From: Eubacterium sp.
Lineage (GTDB): Bacteria > Bacillota > Clostridia > Lachnospirales > Lachnospiraceae
NCBI GenBank assembly: GCA_017634475.1
Contig: JAGBNH010000030.1
Location: forward strand, 1 to 47,478
Length of the DNA stretch: 47,478 nt
Reading direction: 5' to 3'
Under the pieces are notes generated by a model. The model worked only from the letters and a program-made list of their open reading frames with translations. It was not told the origin of the DNA and ran no database searches. Positions 19,266-25,925 of the stretch are shown here, one piece after another. Within the stretch, counting starts at the first letter, position 1. Every line of letters starts with the position of its first letter. The translations under genes were made by a program, and so were the position numbers.

Positions 19266-20681
19266 ATGGGTGGATTTTTTGCAGCAACACTTAAGGAAGA
19301 TTGTGTATTTGACCTTTTCTACGGAACGGATTACCATTCGCACCTGGGTACACGCCGGGCGGGAATGGCGGTATATGGCAAGGACGGCTTCAACCGTGCG
19401 ATCCATAATATCGAGAATTCTCCCTTCCGAACCAAATTCGGCGGCGACCTGAAGGATATGGAAGGAACCAGCGGCATCGGCTGTATCTCGGATTACGATC
19501 CCCAGCCCCTTCTGGTACGGTCCCATCATGGTACCTACGCCATTATGTGCGTGGGAAAGGTAAATAATACGGAACAGCTGGTGGATCTGATCTTCCAGAA
19601 GGACCATACCCATTTCCTGGAAATGAGCGGCGGGGATATCAACAAGACCGAGCTCACTGCTACATTGATCAATACGAAAGATAATATCGTCGACGGTATC
19701 CGTTACGCACAGGAAATGATCGACGGATCCATGACGATCCTGCTTCTTACGCCGAAGGGGATCTACTGTGCAAGAGACAAATACGGACGTACGCCTCTGG
19801 TGATCGGACAGAAGGAGAGCGGCTTCTGTGCTACCTTCGAGTCCTTCGCTTACCTGAATCTGGGCTATAAGCCGCTTCGGGAGCTGGGACCGGGAGAGAT
19901 CGTCATCATGACGCCGGAGGGTGTGACCACCCTGTCCAGGCCCGGGGAGAAGATGAAGATCTGTACCTTCCTCTGGATCTATTACGGTTATCCGTCTTCC
20001 TCTTATGAGGGGATCTCCGTGGAAGTCATGCGAAATGCCTGCGGCGCCAAGCTGGCCAAACGGGATGGCTTTAGCAGAGCAGATATCGACAGCGTTGCCG
20101 GCGTTCCGGATTCCGGAACCGCACACGCCATCGGATATGCCAATGAATCCGGCGTGCCCTTTGCCCGCCCATTCGTTAAATATACTCCCACCTGGCCCAG
20201 GTCCTTTATGCCGACCCACCAGGATAAGCGGAATCTCATCGCCCATATGAAGCTGATCCCGGTGCATGAACTCATCGACGGAAAGCGGCTTCTCCTCATC
20301 GATGATTCCATCGTCCGCGGTACACAGCTGCGGGAGACCACAGAGTTCCTGTATGACAGCGGCGCGAAGGAGGTACATATCCGTCCGGCATGTCCGCCCC
20401 TTCTGTTCGGATGTAAATATATCAATTTCTCCCGTTCCACCTCGGAAATGGAGCTGATCGCCCGTCAGGTGATCCAGGAGGAAGAAGGACAGGCTGTAGA
20501 ACGGACCATCCTGGAGGATTATGCGAACCCGGATTCCGACCGTTATCATCGTATGCTGGATCGGATTTGCAAGAAGCTGAACTTCACCAGCCTTGCCTAT
20601 AACCGTCTGGATGATATGATCGAGGCTACAGGACTTCCGAAGGAAAAGCTCTGTACCTATTGCTGGGATGGCAGGGAATAA
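19266..20681 (+). CDS. Amidophosphoribosyltransferase homologue lacking the N-terminal cysteine
   Basis: The 471-residue protein is built like PurF, which makes phosphoribosylamine from PRPP and glutamine. An N-terminal Ntn-hydrolase glutaminase-like domain (about 1-230) is followed by a type I phosphoribosyltransferase domain with the PRPP-binding motif LLLIDDSIVRGTQ near residue 341. The key difference is the N-terminus. PurF begins, after processing, with the nucleophilic cysteine of MCGI, whereas this protein begins MGGFFAAT and the LGTRRAGMAVYG region follows normally. A glutaminase that needs Cys1 should therefore be inactive. It may use free ammonia, act on another substrate or be regulatory. 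CAGGAGT precedes the ATG. It has its own promoter and a hairpin after the stop. No other purine gene is nearby. Confidence 0.8.
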   Translation: MGGFFAATLKEDCVFDLFYGTDYHSHLGTRRAGMAVYGKDGFNRAIHNIENSPFRTKFGGDLKDMEGTSGIGCISDYDPQPLLVRSHHGTYAIMCVGKVNNTEQLVDLIFQKDHTHFLEMSGGDINKTELTATLINTKDNIVDGIRYAQEMIDGSMTILLLTPKGIYCARDKYGRTPLVIGQKESGFCATFESFAYLNLGYKPLRELGPGEIVIMTPEGVTTLSRPGEKMKICTFLWIYYGYPSSSYEGISVEVMRNACGAKLAKRDGFSRADIDSVAGVPDSGTAHAIGYANESGVPFARPFVKYTPTWPRSFMPTHQDKRNLIAHMKLIPVHELIDGKRLLLIDDSIVRGTQLRETTEFLYDSGAKEVHIRPACPPLLFGCKYINFSRSTSEMELIARQVIQEEEGQAVERTILEDYANPDSDRYHRMLDRICKKLNFTSLAYNRLDDMIEATGLPKEKLCTYCWDGRE

Positions 20682-20697
20682 GAATAAGAACGGAAAT

Positions 20698-20740
20698 GAG
20701 CCGGGCGGATCGTATGCGGATCTGCGCCGGCTCAATTTCT
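20698..20740 (+). terminator. Hairpin after the PurF-like gene
   Basis: GAGCCGG (20698-20704) pairs with CCGGCTC (20727-20733). The stem continues inward through GCGGATC with one bulge. The T-tract after it (ATTTCT) is weak. Confidence 0.5.
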
Positions 20741-20751
20741 ACCTGTGGAGC

Positions 20752-20778
20752 AAAAAAAAGGTGCCGCAGAGCGGCACC
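20752..20778 (-). terminator. Terminator of the 126-residue unknown gene
   Basis: On the minus strand GGTGCCGC and GCGGCACC form a perfect 8-bp stem with a 3-base loop, followed by eight Ts. It ends 11 bases after the stop codon of the minus-strand gene. Confidence 0.85.
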
Positions 20779-20788
20779 CAAATTGGAT

Positions 20789-21169
20789 CTATATCGTTTT
20801 ATCCAGATGATAAAGCTTCTTCAGATTGTACAGGCATTCGCTGATGCCGTCCAATGCGGTTTCCAGCTGAAGAGCCACAAATACCTTGTGAACCTTTCCA
20901 TCGGGATATAAACGCTGGAACAACCGGGACATATTCTGTACGGAAGTTGCGTCTTCCGTTTCCAGAAGATCGGCAAGCTGGGAACCGAATTCCACCAATG
21001 CATCATAGATCACGGGGTACTCGGTGAGCGCGCGCTCCTTCATGATGATCCAGTAGTAATATTTGATCCCGCTGGTAAATCCCTTCTTTATGGATGGAAG
21101 TTCGGAAACGGGCTTGATGGGCCGTTTGGCAAGCTCGGGATTTACAGGCATAAGATTATCATTCGTCAT
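20789..21169 (-). CDS. Unknown 126-residue helical protein
   Basis: I do not recognise this protein. It is 126 residues, without signal peptide or membrane segment. A proline-rich N-terminal 28 residues lead into a mostly helical body containing GIKYYYWIIMKERALTEYP and a C-terminal helix rich in leucine and tyrosine. It is surely a real gene. A consensus promoter (TTGACA, 17 bases, TAAAAT) lies about 40 bases upstream, GAGGGGG precedes the ATG, and a perfect terminator follows the stop. It stands alone between the converging PurF-like gene and the divergent TetM-like fusion. The strong, isolated signals suggest a well-expressed housekeeping or regulatory protein of unknown function. Confidence 0.75.
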   Translation of the reverse strand: MTNDNLMPVNPELAKRPIKPVSELPSIKKGFTSGIKYYYWIIMKERALTEYPVIYDALVEFGSQLADLLETEDATSVQNMSRLFQRLYPDGKVHKVFVALQLETALDGISECLYNLKKLYHLDKTI

Positions 21170-21205
21170 GGATACACCCCCTCATTAGATTAAAAGTCTG
21201 CTTCC

Positions 21206-21234
21206 ATTTTAGGACCAATTTTCCCTCCTGTCAA
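21206..21234 (-). promoter_or_regulatory. Consensus promoter of the unknown 126-residue gene
   Basis: On the minus strand a perfect TTGACA (21229-21234) and TAAAAT (21206-21211) are 17 bases apart. I saw no equally clear promoter for the divergent plus-strand gene at 21393. Confidence 0.8.
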
Positions 21235-21392
21235 GCATCATACAGGGGGAAAACGGACGGAAAGAATCGAGGGAGGATCGATCCGGCAGTATGACAGTAT
21301 TTTGATACTTTTGGCGGCGCACAAGCAGGATCTGCGTCCTGGGAAGCTTCTCGGCAGGACTACGATTTGAGAAAGAAAAATGAGGTTCCGAT

Positions 21393-24029
21393 ATGAAAAG
21401 TACCATCGGGGTTATGGCCCATGTGGATGCAGGAAAAACGACATTGATCGAGCAGCTGATGGTGGCTGCGGGAAGGCTTAAAGAGGCGGGAAGAGTGGAT
21501 CACGGAACCGCCTTTCTGGATTCGGACGCCCAGGAACGGGCCAGGGGGATCACCATTTCCTCCAAGAGCTGCCGGCTTTCTGCGGGAGACCTTTCCCTGA
21601 CTCTGATCGATACACCGGGACATGTGGATTTTACCGCGGAGACGGAGCGGGTGCTCCCGGTGCTTGATGCGGCGATCCTGCTCATCGGAGCGGGAAACCG
21701 GATCCCGGCCCATGCGGGATATCTCTTCCGGCTGCTGCAGGAACGGAGCATCCCTACACTGGTCTTCTTCAATAAAATGGATCTTCCGGTTCCCGGGAGA
21801 GAGGAGCTGATGAAGCTTCTTCGTCAGACCCTGGGGGAGGGCTTTACGGACTGGTACGGCGACCCGGCCCAAAGGGACGAAGAGGCTGCGGTGCTGGACG
21901 ACGCCTTGACGGAGCATTTCCTCGCAGAGGGACAGCTCCCGGAGGGGGCTTTGCAGGACCTCTTTCAGCGGGGGAAGCTCTTTCCGGTGGTCTTCGGTTC
22001 GGCGCTGCAGGGAAAGGGTGTGACGGAGCTGCTGCAGATGATGCAGGAGCTGCTCGGTGAAAGGCAGGAGAAAACGGATGAAGGCCCATTTGGCGCTTAT
22101 TGCTATAAGATCCTGCATGACATGGCGGGGCAGAAGCTGAGCTTCCTGAAGATCCTGTCAGGAAGGCTTTCGGTACGGGAACAGATCACCTATTCCGGCA
22201 GGGGAGAGGATGAAGAATATACGGAGAAGGTTACGGGGATCCGGCTCTATGACGGCGCCGACTTTCTTAAGGTGCAGGAGGCACTGCCCGGGGACATCGT
22301 CGCCCTTACCGGCCTCAGCTCCACCTTTGCGGGCTGCGGTCTGGGGATCGCTCCCTCCCTCCGGCCGGAGAGCAGCCGGCCGATGCTCAGTTACCGGCTG
22401 ATCCTTCCGGAGGGAACGGATCCGGCGGAGTTCCTGCCGAAGCTTCGTCAGCTGGAGGAAGAGGAAACCACCCTTTCGGTGGAATGGTTCCCGGAGAGAG
22501 CCCAGATCAACGTGACCCTGTACGGAGGGGTGCAGATGGAGATCCTGACGGAACGGATCAGGGAACGGTTCGGCCTTCAGGTATCCTTCGATGAGGGAAA
22601 TGTGGTTTACCGGGAAACTCTGGCAGCCCCTTCCTATGGAGTGGGACATTTTGAACCCCTCAGGCACTATGCCGAGGTACATTTCCTTCTGGAACCCCTT
22701 CCCCGGGGGACAGGACTGCTTGTGGAAAGCCGTCTGTCAACGGATGAGCTGGATCGGAACTGGCAGCAGACCATTCTCAATGCCGTAAGGCAGGAAGAAC
22801 TCACGGGGGTTCTGGTAAATGCCCGGCTTACGGATCTTCGGATCACGCTGGTGGCGGGGCGTTCCCACAAGAAGCATACGGAGGGCGGAGATTTTCGGGA
22901 AGCAGCTCTGCGGGCCGTCCGTCAGGGACTGATGTCCGGGACCTCTCTGCTTCTGGAGCCTTACGTGCGTTTTTCTCTGACGGTTCCTCAGGAATCCGCG
23001 GGACGGGCGCTGTATGATATGGATCAGAGGGCCCAGGAATGCAGGATCACGGAGCAGGGCACCGACCAGGTCACCATGGAAGGCCGGGGCGCTGTTTCGA
23101 AGCTTCGGAATTATGTGGCAGAGGTGCGGGCCTATACCCGGGGAGAAGGTGTATTCCGGATGCTGTATGACGGCTATGATGAGGTGCCGGATGCGGAGAA
23201 TGTGGTGGAAATGACGGGCTATGATCCGGAATCGGATCAGGAGCATCCTTCCTCCTCCGTATTTGTGGATCACGGGGCTGCGGATCTGGTGCCCTGGGAT
23301 CTGGCTCCGGAACGGATGCATCTCTTCCCCCGGTTTGGGGAGTTTTATCCGGAGCTTAGCAAAAAGGTGCAGGAAGAACCGGAGGATGCGACAAAGGAAA
23401 GAAGGAGAACAGGCTCCGTCATGGACCGGCTCTCTGCCATAGGAACAGAGGAGATCGACCGGATCCTGCAGCAGGCCGGCCACGCCAATGAAACGACGGA
23501 GCATGCAAGGGAAAGGAAGAATCGCTGGACCACGGCGACCCGGAGAAAACAGACGCCGGACGCGGGAACTAAGAATCGGACGATGTACGTAAAAAAGCCT
23601 GCCTCCAGGTCCTATCTGCTGGTGGATGGATACAATATTCTTCATGCCTGGGAAGAGACCAAAGGTCTGGTGGAACTTGATCTCCATGCTGCCAGAAATA
23701 CCCTGCTGGAGATCCTTACGGAATACAGGGCCCTGTCCAAAGAGGAGATCATTGTAGTTTTTGATGCATACCGGGTGCCGGGACACACGACAGAGGTGAT
23801 GGAGTACCAGAACCTGCATGTGGTCTATACCCGTACGGCAGAGACGGCAGACCAGTACATCGCCCGGTTTGCCAAGGAAAATGAGAAGAATTACGATATT
23901 ACGGTGGCGACCTCTGACGGGATGATCCAGCTGATCATCCGGGGAGCGAATTCCCGGCTGCTTTCCGCAAGAGATCTGCATGATGCAGTGAAGCGGAAGA
24001 AGGACGCCCTGGGTGTCACTTATTTATGA
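21393..24029 (+). CDS. TetM/EF-G-like translational GTPase fused to a NYN (Rae1/YacP-like) nuclease domain
   Basis: The 878-residue protein joins two modules. Residues 1 to about 620 follow the TetM/TetO ribosomal-protection pattern, related to EF-G. The P-loop AHVDAGKTT lies at 9-17, GITISS is switch I, and DTPGH, NKMD and GSALQGKGV follow, then domains II-V including the TetM-type QESAGRALYDMDQRAQEC. A charged linker covers about 620-738. Residues 739-878 form a NYN/PIN-like domain close to Bacillus YacP (Rae1), with YLLVDGYNILHAWE, IIVVFDAYRVPG, ETADQYIAR and VATSDGMIQ supplying the acidic metal-binding residues. Rae1 cuts mRNA in the ribosomal A site, so the GTPase half may carry the nuclease there. 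TGAGGT precedes the ATG. Automatic annotation as tetracycline resistance would be misleading. The 3' end overlaps rlmH by 10 bases, tail to tail. Confidence 0.88.
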   Translation: MKSTIGVMAHVDAGKTTLIEQLMVAAGRLKEAGRVDHGTAFLDSDAQERARGITISSKSCRLSAGDLSLTLIDTPGHVDFTAETERVLPVLDAAILLIGAGNRIPAHAGYLFRLLQERSIPTLVFFNKMDLPVPGREELMKLLRQTLGEGFTDWYGDPAQRDEEAAVLDDALTEHFLAEGQLPEGALQDLFQRGKLFPVVFGSALQGKGVTELLQMMQELLGERQEKTDEGPFGAYCYKILHDMAGQKLSFLKILSGRLSVREQITYSGRGEDEEYTEKVTGIRLYDGADFLKVQEALPGDIVALTGLSSTFAGCGLGIAPSLRPESSRPMLSYRLILPEGTDPAEFLPKLRQLEEEETTLSVEWFPERAQINVTLYGGVQMEILTERIRERFGLQVSFDEGNVVYRETLAAPSYGVGHFEPLRHYAEVHFLLEPLPRGTGLLVESRLSTDELDRNWQQTILNAVRQEELTGVLVNARLTDLRITLVAGRSHKKHTEGGDFREAALRAVRQGLMSGTSLLLEPYVRFSLTVPQESAGRALYDMDQRAQECRITEQGTDQVTMEGRGAVSKLRNYVAEVRAYTRGEGVFRMLYDGYDEVPDAENVVEMTGYDPESDQEHPSSSVFVDHGAADLVPWDLAPERMHLFPRFGEFYPELSKKVQEEPEDATKERRRTGSVMDRLSAIGTEEIDRILQQAGHANETTEHARERKNRWTTATRRKQTPDAGTKNRTMYVKKPASRSYLLVDGYNILHAWEETKGLVELDLHAARNTLLEILTEYRALSKEEIIVVFDAYRVPGHTTEVMEYQNLHVVYTRTAETADQYIARFAKENEKNYDITVATSDGMIQLIIRGANSRLLSARDLHDAVKRKKDALGVTYL

Positions 24030-24499
24030 TAGGGCTCACAGTGCATGATCCGGTAGGCACGGTAGAGCTGTTCCGACAGGATCACCCGCATCAGCTGATG
24101 GGGGAAGGTCATGGCGGAGAAGCTGATCTTTTTGTCTGCCCGGGAGAGCACGGCGTCGGAGAGTCCTAAAGAACCGCCGATCACAAACTGGATATGGCTT
24201 GTGCCGCCTACTCCAAGCCGTTCCAGCTCGGCGGAGAAGCCTTCGCTGGTGTAGCCTTTGCCGTCGATGGCAAGGGCGATCACCGTGGCGCCGTCCTTCA
24301 TTTTCGAAAGAAGCCGATCACCTTCCTTCTCCTTGATCTGTTTTTCTTCTGCTTCACTGGCAGAGTCCGGCGTTTTCTCGTCGGCCACTTCGATCTCGCT
24401 CAGCCTGCAGTAGCGGCTGAGTCTTTTTTTATATTCTTCCAGTGCATCCCGGTAGAATTTCTCCTTGATCTTTCCGACACAGAGGATATCGATCTGCAT
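24020..24499 (-). CDS. rlmH: 23S rRNA pseudouridine-1915 N3-methyltransferase
   Basis: The 159-residue protein is RlmH, a SPOUT-class (knotted) methyltransferase that uses S-adenosylmethionine to methylate pseudouridine 1915 in helix 69 of 23S rRNA, at the decoding side of the assembled 70S ribosome. The whole length matches the family. The N-terminus is MQIDILCVGKIKEKFYRDAL, the cofactor loop is FVIGGSLGLSDAV, and the C-terminus HQLMRVILSEQLYRAYRI holds the conserved residues of the knot and ends in CEPYHK. AAAGGAGT precedes the start. It lies 94 bases downstream of the transporter gene on the same strand, and its last ten bases overlap the last ten of the convergent TetM-like fusion gene. 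Confidence 0.95.
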   Translation of the reverse strand: MQIDILCVGKIKEKFYRDALEEYKKRLSRYCRLSEIEVADEKTPDSASEAEEKQIKEKEGDRLLSKMKDGATVIALAIDGKGYTSEGFSAELERLGVGGTSHIQFVIGGSLGLSDAVLSRADKKISFSAMTFPHQLMRVILSEQLYRAYRIMHCEPYHK

Positions 24500-24593
24500 G
24501 GGGACTCCTTTCTTCGTAACGGCGAATTCAGTATTCGAAGCACACGTGAATCGGTTGAACCTGCCAAAGCGGGTGATCTGTTTCTCCGGATTC

Positions 24594-25709
24594 TCAGCGG
24601 ATAAACAGGTACAGGGGATACAGCACCGCCAGGAACAGGATGCTGATCACGGTAAATTTCAGCAGATAATGCTCTCCCTCCTGCTTCTCCTTTGCATAGA
24701 ATTTGAAGGTGATCAGGCTGGCCATGCTGGCGATCAGGGTTCCCAGTCCTCCGAGATTTACCCCTACCAGAAGGTCTGCGCCCTTTTCGGTAAAGGCGGA
24801 GAGCAGCATGGCAGCGGGAACATTGCTGATCACCTGAGAGGATGCGATGGCGGTGAGGGCCACATTTTTCTCTACGATACGGGTAAGGGTGTCCCGGATC
24901 ACCTCGATCCGTCCCAGATTTCCGATCAGGATAAAGAAGAAGACGAAGGTAAGGAGCAGCGAGTAATCTACTTTTTTGAAGGCTCCCCGGTCCAGAAACA
25001 GCATTGCCGCCACACATACGCCGAGCATGATCAGGTAATGCAGGATGCCGGCCACGTTCAGCATGCAGATGACAAAAAGCACCAGGTAGACCGTGAGCTT
25101 CACCAGATCCGGACGGGGTGCCTGCCGGATCGTTGCACTGTCCATGGTATGGTCCGTCCGGTTCAGGAGAAAGACGGAGAGCACCAGCAGCACCAGGGCG
25201 GCCAGGCTGTAGGGCAGCATCAGCCGGAGAAATTCGCTGAAGCCGAACCCGTATTCCGTATAGAGATACAGGTTCTGGGGATTGTCGATGGGAGTCAGCA
25301 TGCTTCCGAGATTTGCGCCGACGGTCATCAGGATCAGCGTATAGACGGTCCGTCTTCTGTCCCCGAAGGCCCTGAGCAGAAGCAGGGCAAAGGGAACAAG
25401 GGTCACCAGCGCCACATCATTGGTGAGCAGCATGCTGAGGAAGAAGGAGAGCAGGATCAGGAACAGGGAGATATACCGCTCCGAGCGGATCCTGCCCAGA
25501 AGCCGGCTGGTAAGGAAATCGAAGGTGCCGATCCGTACCAGAGCGCTTACCACCAGCATCAGGGAAAAGAGGATGGCCAGGACTCTGTAGTTTACATAAT
25601 CCAAATACTCCTTATCCGGAGCAACAAAGAAGCAGGAGATCAGAGCGAGGATCCCTGAGACAACAAGGATCGTATCGGTTTTGAGTAAATGAAGTATTTT
25701 GTCTTTCAT
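24594..25709 (-). CDS. SLC13/CitMHS/ArsB-type ion transporter
   Basis: The 371-residue integral membrane protein has about ten hydrophobic segments and the two-repeat layout of the ion-transporter superfamily that includes CitMHS, ArsB and NhaD. The first repeat has SMLLTNDVALVTLVPFALLL near residue 95, followed by GANLGSMLTPIDNPQNLYLY. The second has ASSQVISNVPAAMLLSAF and GVNLGGLGTLIASMASLITF. The ligand may be a carboxylate, an anion or sodium; I cannot tell. The start at 25709 is preferred over the in-frame ATG at 25754, because GGAAAGGA lies just upstream and the predicted transcription start near 25736 falls inside the longer frame. rlmH follows on the same strand and may be cotranscribed. 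Confidence 0.75.
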   Translation of the reverse strand: MKDKILHLLKTDTILVVSGILALISCFFVAPDKEYLDYVNYRVLAILFSLMLVVSALVRIGTFDFLTSRLLGRIRSERYISLFLILLSFFLSMLLTNDVALVTLVPFALLLLRAFGDRRRTVYTLILMTVGANLGSMLTPIDNPQNLYLYTEYGFGFSEFLRLMLPYSLAALVLLVLSVFLLNRTDHTMDSATIRQAPRPDLVKLTVYLVLFVICMLNVAGILHYLIMLGVCVAAMLFLDRGAFKKVDYSLLLTFVFFFILIGNLGRIEVIRDTLTRIVEKNVALTAIASSQVISNVPAAMLLSAFTEKGADLLVGVNLGGLGTLIASMASLITFKFYAKEKQEGEHYLLKFTVISILFLAVLYPLYLFIR

Positions 25710-25742
25710 GGCAGTCCTTTCCGGGAATTCAGTAACAGCAAT

Positions 25743-25772
25743 ACTATACAACATTTGAATATTTGATGTAAA
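25743..25772 (-). promoter_or_regulatory. Promoter of the transporter gene
   Basis: On the minus strand TTTACA (25767-25772) and TATAGT (25743-25748) are separated by 18 bases. Its position decides the transporter start codon in favour of 25709. Confidence 0.65.
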
Positions 25773-25794
25773 TATGGGAAGAGTATTCCCATAT
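25772..25794. promoter_or_regulatory. Inverted repeat next to the transporter -35 box, candidate operator
   Basis: ATATGGGAA (25772-25780) and TTCCCATAT (25786-25794) form a perfect 9-bp inverted repeat with a 5-base spacer, abutting the -35 box on its upstream side. The geometry fits a dimeric regulator. No regulator gene is adjacent. It also lies about 130 bases before the EAL gene start on the other strand. Confidence 0.45.
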
Positions 25795-25925
25795 CGTTAA
25801 AAAACGACGAAAAAGAATGAAGAATTTAGAAATAATTGTGAAAAATGAATAGATTTATTGCCTGTTTTCGTGTAAAATATAAGTGATATGTTGTGTGTAT
25901 GAATCCGTGAGAGGAGACGAACCGG

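Noticed and set aside
21393-24029. Acquired tetracycline resistance gene
   Set aside because: The GTPase half is TetM-like, but the fused nuclease domain, divergence from tet(M)/tet(W) and lack of flanking mobile genes argue for a chromosomal translation factor. Resistance cannot be claimed from sequence.
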